Positions 1-9,820 of a stretch of 64,000 nucleotides of DNA are shown here, piece by piece. The translations under genes and the position numbers were made by a program. The stretch is from Iris pallida (Eukaryota > Streptophyta > Magnoliopsida > Asparagales > Iridaceae). The notes beneath the pieces were generated by a model. That model did not search any database and was not told where the DNA came from. It worked only from the letters and a program-made list of their open reading frames with translations. Every line of letters starts with the position of its first letter. The first letter of the stretch is position 1. The stretch is from positions 16,440,868 through 16,504,867 of the forward strand of contig JANAVB010003400.1 of assembly GCA_029216955.1 (NCBI GenBank). Reading direction: 5' to 3'.

Positions 1-722
1 AGTTATGTCTATTTGGTAATTTACCTAGTAATTGTTTTATTGCAATTTTAAACCACATTGCTACACGAAACTCTCTCCTAGAGTTCGAATATTGACTCAT
101 TGATTGAATCTGATTGACTCGGGATATTGGGGGAGTAGTGTAGCGTCTATGACCAATACCCCTATATTGCATCATTGATTGTGCGAGCTGATTCCTCCTA
201 TACACGAGGATAGGCCGGACCGTATCATTAGGATATAATTGAATCATCCCAAGCCGGTCATAGTTCGTTACCTACTCAAATCACATTGTTTTCAATTGTA
301 GAATTATGAAAAATATTGTTAAAGTATTTCAAATTGTTTAACATTGCAAATTTCAAATTATTATTTGAAATATTGGATATTCGTAATTGTACTTTGCTCC
401 CTCCTGACTGGAGACCCAACATTTTAGGTATCACTGATGAGGCTTTGTTACGCGATCCCAAGACGAGGAATTCGAGATTGCTGAGCTGTTTGCCTAGAGT
501 TTTCTTTTATTCATGATGTATAAAAAAAAAATGGTTTAAGTTGTATCTTTTATTTCATGTAAAAGTTTAATAAAGTTTTAAATTTTCGAATGTTGAGTTG
601 TGACAAATATAGTGTTGTTGTATGGTTACCTGCTACTGAACAGCTTACTGCCGCCGTCTCAACAACGGTGCAGGCTGGGCATGATCCGATTCGACCCAAG
701 CAATTGGGACCGGGTCGTGACA
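1..722 (+). mobile_element. Truncated 3' part of a Ty3/gypsy LTR
   Basis: This stretch matches the 3' parts of the LTRs of element N (about 41165-41945 and 47625-48404) in order and orientation. Shared blocks include a segment on 'ccaatacccct', the 'ctgactggagacc' block and the terminal GGGTCGTGACA. It ends in CA at 722, as expected of an LTR. The left part is cut off by the window edge, so it cannot be said whether this is a solo LTR or part of a full element. No coding region is supported; the short open frames are incidental. Confidence 0.8.
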
Positions 723-1142
723 CCAGGTAGGGGTAATGCCTCGGCTTCAGGCCATGTCATAGCGGCGTAGCACCGCAAGGAAGCGCAAGGCTTCATGCCA
801 TATCTCTTTAATAAAGAACTCACCTATAGTGTATGAAAAGAGATATCAGGCCGTCTCTTGAGGGTAAAACTTGTAGACGCCCAAAATTATACACTGAAAC
901 CAGGCTGGCACATGGCCTTTAATGTGCAGCCAGAAGCACACGTAACTACACTTTGTGAGTGGAAAGAATTACAACTGTGGTGCAGAATTCAAGGCGTAGT
1001 CCATTCTTGTATCACATTGTTATTTAACCCATGCGGAAAGATTCAAGTCGTCAGCGACATCTATCCTAATGCAAAATGGACAGTTACTGTGGGGAACGCT
1101 CAACCCTGGACACATATATATATGTTGTGATATGTGGGAGAT
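723..1142 (+). other. Unassigned stretch ending in a copia-type polypurine tract
   Basis: No recognisable gene. A 90-codon open frame (858-1130) resembles no family I know. The last bases, around 1130-1142 (ATGTGGGAGAT), look like the polypurine tract that precedes a Ty1/copia 3' LTR, compare AAGTGGAAGAT before the right LTR of element C. The stretch is therefore probably a degenerate 3' internal remnant of the element whose LTR follows. Confidence 0.4.
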
Positions 1143-1445
1143 TGTTGGTGCTTTATTTACATGGAGAGAGCTTGCTCTCAACATGCCTTGTAAAATTTTA
1201 GTCCCACATTGGAAAAGCACCATGAGTTATCTCAACATATATACTTGGGTGTGTTGTTGAGAGATGCACATGGGGTGGTGACCCTAAGGAGGGAACCATG
1301 TGGGAGATTTTACTAGGAGGTAAGAATAAGGCTCCAAGGATTAAGCATTAATGCTTTTGTCATTCTCTTGGATTAATTCCACTTGGAGCTATGCCCCAAA
1401 GGGGCTTAGCGACTCCGACTCGGACTCGGACTCGGACTCGGGCTA

Positions 1446-1635
1446 GGCCTCATGCGGCTCATGCGGCCATGCGGTTCATGCGGCCATGCGGCTCATGCGG
1501 TCCATGCGGCTCATGCGGCTCATGCGGTCCATGCGGCTCATGCGGCTCATGCGGTCCATGCGGCTCATGCAGTTCATGCGGTCCATGCGGCTCGTGCGGC
1601 ACATGCGGTCCATGCGGCCCAAGCGGTCCATACGG
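1446..1635. repeat. 9-bp tandem array (CATGCGGCT/CATGCGGTC)
   Basis: About 20 copies of a 9-bp unit of the form CATGCGGYY lie inside the copia-type LTR. They are preceded by an ACTCGG hexamer run (about 1416-1441) and followed by a short CTG run (1640-1656). Because the unit is a multiple of three, several frames stay open on both strands. Those frames are low-complexity products of the repeat, not genes. Confidence 0.9.
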
Positions 1636-1717
1636 CCAGGCTGCTGCTGCTGCTGCCGCATGGAGGGCTACGCTGACTGTGCAGATTTCAAATCGGTTAT
1701 GGAAAGGGTGAATCAAT

Positions 1718-1860
1718 GCGATTAATTCAGATCCTATCTTTGTGGGATTTGAATTAATTTCGTTACTATATTTGTGGGATTTGAATTAATTCAGTTCCTA
1801 TCTTTGTGGGATTAGAATTAATTCGTTGCTATCTTTTTGTGATTTGATTCAATCTTTCCA
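1718..1860. repeat. Imperfect ~35-bp tandem repeats in the LTR
   Basis: Roughly four degenerate units contain 'CTATCTTTGTGGGATTTG' and 'AATTAATTC'. They lie between the 9-bp array and the TATA-box candidate. Short repeats in this part of an LTR are often enhancer-like, but here that is inference from position. Confidence 0.75.
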
Positions 1861-2350
1861 TAACTGAAGAGGCGGCTAGGGTTTCCACCCTCTCTCTATA
1901 TATACTCTCTTCTGGCCTCCTTTGTGGGTACTACGGAAAAAATACAAGTCAGAAAAGAGAGAAAGAGAGGGAGTTGCTGCCGCCATTGCAAGTCCATCCG
2001 AGGAGTCAGAACAGAGGTGACATCGAGCGTTCCACAAGTTCTTCAAACTTGCTGGTTCCTGGAAGCAGATCGTGTGGGACGAATCTTGCTTTGAGCAACG
2101 GTGTTTTGACACCCCAGCATTGTTCTTCTTCTCATCTCTCTAGATTATTGTAACTTGTTCTGTCCCAATTGCAACACGTTTGCAAGGAAGAACAAGAGAT
2201 CTTCTCTTTGCTATTTTTCTCCTTCATATTGTAATTTGGCTTTTTAGTTTTATTCGTAGATCTTGAGTTTGATCATCACAAAGTTTTGTGTGACATCTCA
2301 GATCTCGATTGCATTAGTTTTCATCTTCGATCAAGCCCCCGGGACTAACA

Positions 2351-3199
2351 AATTGCGCTTTTGTACTACAAGATATATTTTTGAAGTGGTTTCGATGTGC
2401 TACAAAATTGACGAAATGTGCTTTAAAAGAGCAATTTATGAAGTTGGGTTGCCAAAATCGAACAGTGGAAAGTTAAGTTGCCAAAAACACCCGAGCGCTA
2501 TACTTGGGGTGCCATTAGGGTAATTTAGCCAAACCTTTTTGTAGATCGAAATATTTGTAGAATGAGGTCTATGTTTGTACTAACAAGCAAATATATGCTT
2601 TAGCTCGGTTAAAACTTTGTAGTAGGGAGGCAGAGTAGTGATTGCAAGTCTTTCCTACAACCTCTCTCTCCTCTTTATAAGAAATTGATGATTGGATGCT
2701 GTATTCTTGTTGGTCTAGATTCTTAAGTTATTGCTTGGCAATGGGTTAGGTACTAGAATAAGTGGCAAATAAGTGTTTAATCTGAACATAAATTTGGGAT
2801 AGCAAGAGAGATATATGCCACTATTCTGGTGAAACTGTAATAAATTATTTTTTGTTCTTTGGCCTATTTGGAAAGTAGAATAGAAGTATTCTAGTCCAAG
2901 CTACACATCTATTCTGGGAGAGTGAAAGGGTATGTGTTGTGATGTACTATTTTTTGGCAATAACTGCCTAGGCAACACTTTATCTTTCTTTTTTTTCATT
3001 TCCATCTAAAGACAAACTTGAATACACATGATTGAATTATGGTGTATACGAGTTTGGGTCGCAAAAACCTCTCCACCTATTGAGTTGACCCTCCCAGACC
3101 TTGCATTAGGATGCTATAAATAACTTAAGTCTATCCAAATTTTGTGTTTGAATAGAAAGAAGAATACATAGGAAGGATAAGTTGTGCATTGGTAGTTAT
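2351..3199. other. Unassigned noncoding DNA
   Basis: AT-rich sequence with stops in all frames. The part at 2360-2525 repeats phrases such as 'GTTGCCAAAA' and 'GGTGCCATTAGGGTAATTT' and may be a small degenerate MITE. No termini could be fixed. Confidence 0.4.
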
Positions 3200-3353
3200 T
3201 TTTTCAAAATGGTGCTGCACGAGTTGTCATATTTCAATAACATGACAGCTCATGCCTTTCACTCTCCTTGAATAAAAAGGTATTCTCCACTAGGGCTCGA
3301 ACTCCAACCACTTAGGTCGCATGCATCTCTCTTAACCGTTAGGCTAGAGGTCA
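3200..3353 (-). mobile_element. Possible tRNA-derived SINE
   Basis: On the minus strand there is an A-box-like motif, TAGCCTAACGGT (3335-3346). A B-box-like motif, GAGTTCGAGCCC (3293-3304), starts 42 bases downstream of the A-box start. This spacing is normal for a tRNA-type internal RNA polymerase III promoter. A short body follows towards an A-rich end (a T run on the plus strand near 3200). Length and layout fit a plant SINE. The ends and any target duplication are not established, and a degenerate tRNA pseudogene is the alternative. Confidence 0.4.
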
Positions 3354-3355
3354 TT

Positions 3356-3356
<1 letters not shown>

Positions 3357-3421
<65 letters not shown>
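3357..3421. repeat. (TA)n microsatellite
   Basis: About 32 uninterrupted TA dinucleotides immediately upstream of the possible SINE head. It gives a spurious Ile-Tyr open frame. Confidence 0.95.
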
Positions 3422-3423
<2 letters not shown>

Positions 3424-3880
3424 CAAGTTGTAGGAAGGGGAGGTAGTACGGTTCCTTCTTAATGGGTTCAATCCCATAGGACAACAATGATGTTTACTAA
3501 TTTGAATTTCGAAGTCAGACCCGTGTGGATTCCTGTGGGAGAGCTAACCTGCTAACAAAACTCACTACTTTCAATTATTGGGAACACTAACATCCTAACT
3601 AAAATTGCCAATACATGTCCGTGTGGATATTGTGGAATCATGTTGGAAGTTTGATATTGTAAGGTAGAAAATAGGGATGAAGCGATGAGGATTGGGTGGG
3701 TTGTGTCCCCCTCCTAATTGGTGTTTCTCTTATTTTAAAATAATAACACAAGTTATAATTCTTTTCCATATTTTTTTTATTAAATATGTATATAAATCTT
3801 CCAAAACTATTTCATTATCAAAATTTTAATATTAAAGCTATTTCCTTCCAGTTTGATTCATATTAATATTTTAAAATACT
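3422..3880. other. Unassigned noncoding DNA
   Basis: AT-rich sequence with no open frame of note and no recognised element. Confidence 0.4.
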
Positions 3881-4052
3881 ATTTTAGTTTCAATTATACC
3901 CAACAATTTCAAGTTTTACAACATTTAATCTATAAAGTATAGTAACTAAATTGGATTCAAAAAGCATATAGGAACAAAATGTTATCAGCCCCATCAACTT
4001 TATATTTTACAAGCCTTTATAATTATAAGATTTTAGTATTGCAATAAAGTTT
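3881..4052. repeat. Flanking direct repeat X, left copy
   Basis: About 170 bp with roughly 80-85% by-eye identity to 53130-53296 in the same orientation. Shared blocks include 'TTAGTTTCAATTAT', 'AACTAAATTGGATTCAAAAA' and 'CCCATCAACTTTAT'. Here it lies just outside the left MITE; the other copy lies just outside the right MITE fragment. The pair brackets the 49-kb nest. Confidence 0.75.
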
Positions 4053-4508
4053 AGGGGTCTGCTTGGATTGAGGGTTAAGAGAGTTAAGTAAGAGAAAGTT
4101 AAGTGAGGAGAAAATAAAGCCATGCTTAATTTGAGGGTGGAAATTTAGAAGGGAGGGTTAAGTGAGGGTTTATTTCACCATTTTTATCCATTTTTAATCT
4201 CCAAATCGGAGGATTAACGAGGGAGTTGAGAAATTTTGTTTAAAAAGTCATAAATATTCCTTATTTGTTTTATAAAATATCATAATTTTTTTCTCTATTT
4301 TTTCTTGTTTTCAACATGTTAATCAGTAGCTTCCTAATTTGTAAAGATATTTTGACAAGTTCTAATTAAAATTTTAATCAAATTTAATTTTATGGCATAT
4401 GTAATAAGGTTATTTTGGTAACTATCATATTTTTATTAATTCTCTTCTCAATCAAAACCTCCAATCCAAGCAAGAGTTATTAAACACCCCACACTTAACT
4501 CTTCCCCC
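4053..4508. mobile_element. Palindromic MITE-like element, left copy or half
   Basis: It opens with GGGGTCTGCTTGGATTGAGG (4054). Near its other side it carries the inverted form 'CTCCAATCCAAGCAAGAG' (about 4458-4475). The terminal motif recurs inverted at 53075-53093 (CTCAATCCAAGCATACCCT). The interior is AT-rich without coding capacity. It may be a complete MITE here plus a separate fragment on the right, or one element split by the nest. Confidence 0.5.
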
Positions 4509-4776
4509 AAGGGCTTGTTTGATTAGCTAAAAGTGGGTTGAAAGTGGTCCCAAATTAGAAAGTGAGCTGAACTGAAACGAGTTCAGCTGTTTGGTTCAAC
4601 TCTTTGAAACTGCTCAGAAGCACTTGATTTGACTCATTTCAGTTTCTGTCTCCCACCAATTCTTCCATTTTCACCTCTATCTATATTTGGTTGAAACTGC
4701 TGTTGAATCCAGAGTAAAAGAGAGATAAAGAGAGAGGGAGAGAAAGAAAGAGAGATAGAAAGTGATAGTTCACTTT
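4509..4776. mobile_element. MITE half interrupted by element G (left part)
   Basis: It starts GGGCTTGTTTGATTAG. The inverse motif CTATCCAAACAGCCC ends at about 52984 on the far side of element G. The terminus GGGCTGTTTGG is typical of hAT-type plant MITEs. The sequence stops at 4776, where the G LTR begins. A purine-rich GA run lies at 4715-4760. Confidence 0.5.
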
Positions 4777-7114
4777 TGTCACGACATGCCCCCGGGTTTC
4801 GGACGCAAGCTCGTGAGCAAGCCAGCTACGTATCGAGCGGACTTCAGCCCGACTCGAATACGTAAACGTTGTCACAGTTAGGGTAAACTGCCAAATCATG
4901 ACAAACAAATCTATATCTCAAATCTACAATAAGTGTACAAAATATGAATGAACAAGTATGGGTCATGGTCTGCAGTCCACTAGCATATATGTCCGATAAG
5001 ACTCTAAAGAAAGTAACAAGAGTCTAAAACTGAATCAGGAAACAGGATATCTCATGATAAGGTATGAAAGCACAAGCGAATAATAAACATAATAGCGATA
5101 CCTAAATTCCGTAAGCATATCATCACTTCCGCCATCCAGAACTGCTAACTAACTCCACGCAATCACTAACCTGAAGAGATCATCAGGTCCTCAGAGGACA
5201 TAGCAAGATACATAAAAACATGCCTATCTAGCAGTTTAATTATGCATGATAATATAAACAAGAAAAGACACTTAAACATGGCACGAGACTACGACCAAAT
5301 TGCTACCAAGTGACTAACGACAAGTGGCTACTGACAGGTGACTATGAACTGGAATACAAGAATAACTACACGTAACTGAACTGCTGGATGAACAAGTGAA
5401 CACGAGATCAATGGAATACCAAACCCTCGTCCCGAGTGGACTCGCAGGTTTGAACTAATCACTAACCCTCGTCTCGAGTGTGGACTCTCTGGTTAGTTCT
5501 AATCACTAACCCTCGTCCCGAGTGTGGACTCTCTGGTTAGTTCACGGCAAAACACCCTCGTCCCGAGTGTGGACTCTCTGGTGCCGAGTAATAAGTCAAC
5601 ATCCTCGTCCCGAGTGTGGACTCCCGGATGTAAACCGATCAAGGCAAACACCCTCGTCCCGAGTGGACTCCTTGGTGCCAAGGAAACAAACACCCTCATC
5701 CCGAGTGTGGACTCTCTGGTATAACGGATCAACCCTCGTCCCGAGTGTGGACTCTCTGGTTAAGAACAAAAACGATACAGGAAAATCGCAGTTCAACTAC
5801 ACGTACTTGTTCCAAGACACGACTCAATCAGGGTACAGGTGAGACAAGGTATAACTTGGTCAAGACACATATAAGGGCTGCTATAGCATGGACTATAGTG
5901 TGAACAAGATGGTATACTACACTAACAAGTCAAGCAAGATAATAAACATGTAAACATGGTATGCAAAAATAGATAAATCAAGTCAACTAGAAAACCAATG
6001 ATAACATATAAGATCTATAGCAAATAGTATATCTAGTGATAATACAATAACAACATGAAAACTATAGACATGAATTTAAACTGTAGAGGAAGGCAAGGTA
6101 TCTTGCCTGGTGGTAGCACGAAGAACTGACAATATACCATCAACTGGTAAGCCAATAAGTCCAAATCTCACAACTGTCTTCGGAAGCTGAAACAGACATT
6201 GCCAACATTCTCAGAATAGTCAAATTAGCTAGGATTGCCTCTCCTTAAGTCCAATTCTGGAAACAGGGGCAAAACGATAATTTTGGGCAAAAACTGTGTC
6301 CGCCGTTGGACCCGTTTTACACCAAAAAGCGTTCTAGAGTCAATGGTCTCTAAAGTCATCAAACATTTTGATGATACGAACCCAATGGTATGTCCAGTTT
6401 TGGATTCCGATGGACCGTGCACAAAATTGCCCGTTGAATCGGACCGTGGGACCCGCAAAACGGCGATCCGATCAACAGTCTCAGAATTGGACCAAACTTG
6501 GCATACAGGACCAGAAAAATGATACGGTCCTGTTGGCGTAAGTTTCGTCTCGATCGTCGAAGGGGCGCTGCTGGTACGGCGGGGCCGCACGGAGCTGCTG
6601 TCGGCCGGGGCTTCGGGACAGCAGCGGGGAACCGCTGCTGGTGCACGCACGGGGCGCTGGTGCGTGCGGCAGTAGCAGAGGGGTCGCCGGTGGTCGCAGA
6701 GGGCGGCAACGATCGGTCAGATCGGTCGGGGCACGACAAAAATAGGGCAAGAGCGGTGTCACGCAAACGGGATATCACGGGGAGTACGGGGACGACTTCG
6801 ATTTCGGAAATGGAGGAACGGAGAAGAAGATATGGGGAGTTTGTGAAGGTGGGAGGGCGAAAAACTCTGTGATGCTTCTGATGGTGAAGAGGGTTTCTGA
6901 GTTAAACTCTATGTGAGTTCCAGATCCGGTTGGGGGTGTACACGCAGGACCAGGCGAGAGGGGGTCCGTGGGTTGATTGGGTGTCATGGGTTTCGAGTTG
7001 GGCTTGGGTTTGGGTAGCTAGGTATTGGGCTTAAGTACTAACAAAGCAATGGGCTCACAATTATAATTAATAAAACATGAATAAAGTAAATACACAAAAG
7101 TTATGGGCTTCACA
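4777..7114 (-). mobile_element. Element G 3' LTR (chimeric)
   Basis: It runs from TGTGAAGCCC (minus strand, 7114) to ...CGTGACA (4777), about 2.34 kb, directly after a polypurine tract. The U3 side, about 6625-7114, is nearly the same as 52305-52855 in the opposite G LTR. From about 6557 to 4777 it instead resembles the LTRs of element M, with shared blocks 'GAGCTCGTGAGCAAGCC' type at one end and 'CAAACTTGGCATACAGGACC' type inside. The U5 side of the right LTR is not like this. Confidence 0.85.
5417..5765. repeat. Minisatellite of ~42-48 bp units in the G 3' LTR
   Basis: Eight or so units share the core CCTCGTCCCGAGTGTGGACT followed by 'CTCTGGT' and a variable spacer of about 10-20 bases. 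The M LTRs have a different, more degenerate repeat at the equivalent place, built on 'CAAGATACTCCCAAT'. The open frames over this array come from the repeat. Confidence 0.9.
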
Positions 7115-7133
7115 ACCTTCCCTCCTTTAAAAC
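7115..7133 (-). promoter_or_regulatory. Polypurine tract of element G
   Basis: On the minus strand GTTTTAAAGGAGGGAAGGT lies immediately upstream of the 3' LTR start TGTGAAGCCC. It is preceded by 'ATTTTGAGGACGAAA', a conserved block of plant gypsy elements that recurs before the 3' LTRs of N and, in degenerate form, M. It would prime plus-strand DNA synthesis. Confidence 0.85.
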
Positions 7134-7150
7134 TTTCGTCCTCAAAATTT

Positions 7151-8430
7151 CAACCAATAATGAAATAGAGAGGATAGAACATACCTAGAAAAGATGAAGA
7201 TACTTCTTCCTCATCTCGTCCTCTCGCTCCTAGGTAGCCTCTCTTGGGGAGTGGTGACGCTAAGCTATCTTGACTAGGGGATCATTGTGCGCCTCAATCT
7301 CTTCTTCGTACGGTCTATGATCTCCACTGGTTACTCTTGCACAGTGAGGCTGGGTCCAACTTCCAGTTCTGAATGATCTACCACATGGCTCGGGTCTAGT
7401 ACGTAATGCCTCAGCTGCGATACGTGGAAGACGTTGTGCACGCCTTCAAGACTGGATGGTAGAGCCACTTTGTATGCTACTTCTCCAATCCTGCTCAGTA
7501 CTTCAAACGGACCAATATAGCAGGGACTCAGCTTCCCAACTTGGCCGAATTTGATTGTGCCTCTGGTAGGTGATATTCGATAAATACCTGATCTTCGGCC
7601 TCAAACTCCAAGATTCGATGCCTGCTATCCGTCCAATGCTTTTGGCTGTCTTGTGCAAATCCTTAGCGTCTATCTGATCATCTTCATCTTCTTAGATGTA
7701 TCTGTAACCATCTCTGGCCCCAACATGACTCGATCACCAACGTTGTCCCATGCTAAAGCAGTACGACAACGATATCCATATAATGCCTCAAACGGTGTCA
7801 ACTGAATGCTGGCCTGGTAGCTATTGTTGTAGGAAAACTCAACCAGGTATAGGTGATCTTTCTAAGATCCTCCAAACTGTAGGACGCATGATCTCAACAT
7901 ATCATCAAGCGTCTGAACAGTCATTTTGAACTGGCCGTCGATCTGCGGGTGGTACGCCATGCTGAACTTCAGCTGTGTGCCCAACCTTTCCTGCAAGCTC
8001 TTCCAATAATATGAAGTGAACCGGGTATCCATGTCGGATACGATGCTGACTGGAACTCCATGAAGCCAGTATATGTTCCGTATAAATAGAGCTGCTAACC
8101 TTTCGGTGGATAAACCAACCTTGAAAGGAATAAAATAGGCAGACTTGGTCAGTTTGTCCATAATTACCCAGATAGCATCCTTTCCTCCTTGGGATATGGG
8201 TAGCCCTGTTACAAAATCTATGGTAATATGTTTCTATTTTCACTCTTGAATAGGAAGAGGTTGTAACAAACCTGCTGATCTCTGACGATCTGCATTCACC
8301 TACAGGCAAATCAAGCACCGGAAGACGAATTCTGTCATGTCTCGTTTCATTTCAAGCCACTATACATGTTTCCTCATGTCCTTGTACATCTTGTTCGCTC
8401 TTGGGTGTATAGAATGTTACGACTGATGTG
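7151..8430 (-). pseudogene. Element G pol, segment 4: integrase core and chromodomain-like tail
   Basis: The segment starts at 8430, just past the C insertion, with the rest of the HHCC zinc-binding region ('EAHQS...IHP', then 'CLIC'). The integrase core follows. 'VIMDKLTKSAYF' supplies the first Asp and 'VSDMDTRFTS' the second. In 'HPQIDGQFKMTVQ' the usual catalytic Glu position is Lys. 'GVHNVFHVSQLRHYV' marks the C-terminal domain. Around 7175-7260 a shifted frame reads 'PLVKI', 'HHSPREAT' and 'EMRKKYLHLF', a degenerate chromodomain-like end. There are several stops and frameshifts, so this is not functional. The best open piece is 8161-7862. Confidence 0.9.
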
Positions 8431-8435
8431 CCTCC

Positions 8436-9704
8436 TGTTAGGGTTATATACTAAAAGCATCACTTTCGTAATAACCTTATTTTCTTAAATTTTGAATGAG
8501 AATCATATGGGCAAATATTTGCATATTGTATTTGTTGCAAGTGTTAATGCAAATGTCTGATATTCTATATTGTAGATAATATGGTGTGTGGTGTCACACA
8601 GAAGATCATATTATCAGTTCCCTATGGAGTATATAAATAGTTCACAACCTAGATGGACTTGGACAATCTATTAGAAAGGTTGTAGTGTAATCTGGTATTA
8701 GTCTATCTTGACTATAGGTTTACACTAGTACACTTTGTGTGTATTGAACCGGACCACTTGAGGTTGTTCTCTTTGTACTGATTACATAAGAGAACAAACA
8801 CCTCTGTTATTATGGATGCTTGTGCTCTTAATCCGGATATAATAACGGACATGTATATGCAGTGTGCATTACTTTGACTCATAAAAGAGTGAGATTCATT
8901 ATGGATCAACAACCTCTATAAATTGGGTAATAACATTGTATGTATAATGGGTTGTTGATTATAAATAGAATCCATGTCCCGATACATCGGGTTGATGATG
9001 TCCCCTTAAGGAGCTCATAAGGATTGTCATGTAAACCCTGCAGGCAGATTATATCTGACATGACAAATGAAGTTGAGCGGTACTACTTAAGGATAAAAGA
9101 TGTCAAATCAATATAGTTGTTAGTAACTTAATTTGATCGACGGACATACGATAGCTTAACATGGGGAGCCAAACGAACATATAATAAAAGGAGCCCACAA
9201 ACATAATTTGGGATTAGGGAGGTAGTGCAACAATAGCTCATTAGTGGACCGAGATATTGTTAATGGGCCTGGATTGTGTGTTCGGACTGAACACGGGATA
9301 TCCAGATCCGTTAGGAGGCCTAACCCTAATTTCTCCTCATGGTCCCTGTCGTAGCCTATATATATCCTCTATTCTCTGGCCGCCAAATTACTGATCAGAA
9401 ATCTGAAACTTTTTCTAAATTCGTGATTTACTTAAGGAGAGAAAGAGAGGACTGCCAAGGAGAAGAAAAGGTTGGAAGATCTCGCCCACACGACATCCAA
9501 CTCGAGGAAGGAATACGTGCAGAAGATCTTGGGGTCGTCCGCTCGAGATTGCCAGGAATTACTTGTCTCCTTTCCGCCGCAGGTATAATTCGTGAACCAT
9601 AGTTTTCGCCTATGAAGGGTTAGAACACGTATTAGATCTGTTTAACTTTCTATCGATCAATACGCACACCAAAGGAAGGGTCCTGGGAATCCCCACTTCC
9701 ATTA
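8436..9704 (+). mobile_element. Element C 5' LTR
   Basis: It starts TGTTAGGG and ends TTCCATTA; the partner LTR ends TTCCATCA, so the last base pair here carries a C-to-T change. It is the same length as the right LTR (1269 bp) and about 95% or more identical by eye. A TATA-box candidate CTATATATATCC lies at 9356-9367. Confidence 0.95.
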
Positions 9705-9705
9705 G

Positions 9706-9720
9706 TTGGTATTAGAGCCA
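9706..9720 (+). promoter_or_regulatory. Primer-binding site of element C (tRNA-Met type)
   Basis: TTGGTATTAGAGCCA starts two bases after the 5' LTR. It matches the usual initiator tRNA-Met primer site TGGTATCAGAGCCA except for one C-to-T change. Confidence 0.85.
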
Positions 9721-9820
9721 CTTTGGATCTACGTATTGATTGATACGTCCATGTTGTCCAATAAAACCTGTGCTGTGTAATAATCGATAGATGTAGATCT
9801 GTTCTAACTTGGTTTTGCAG

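Larger units (their letters stand above)
1143..2350 (+). mobile_element. Ty1/copia-type 3' LTR, about 1.2 kb
   Basis: It starts TGTTGGTG directly after a polypurine tract and ends ACTAACA, the usual TG...CA limits. A TATA-box candidate (TCTATATATAC) lies at 1895-1905 and is followed by a transcribed-leader-like region. No target-site duplication is visible: GAGAT lies before it and AATTG after it. That fits a 3' LTR whose upstream body was lost or replaced. The right end is inferred from the CA terminus only. Confidence 0.65.

Noticed and set aside
858..1130. 90-codon frame upstream of the copia-type LTR
   Set aside because: No recognisable motif and no supporting context; left as unassigned.
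1391..1725. Several overlapping Cys/Gly/His/Arg-rich frames
   Set aside because: All are translations of the 9-bp array.
5499..5842. Overlapping repeat-protein frames on both strands
   Set aside because: They come from the minisatellite in the G LTR.
6225..6872. Long frames on both strands near the G 3' LTR
   Set aside because: They lie within LTR U3/R sequence also present at 32312-32758 and 52198-52649 with different frames; no protein family matched.
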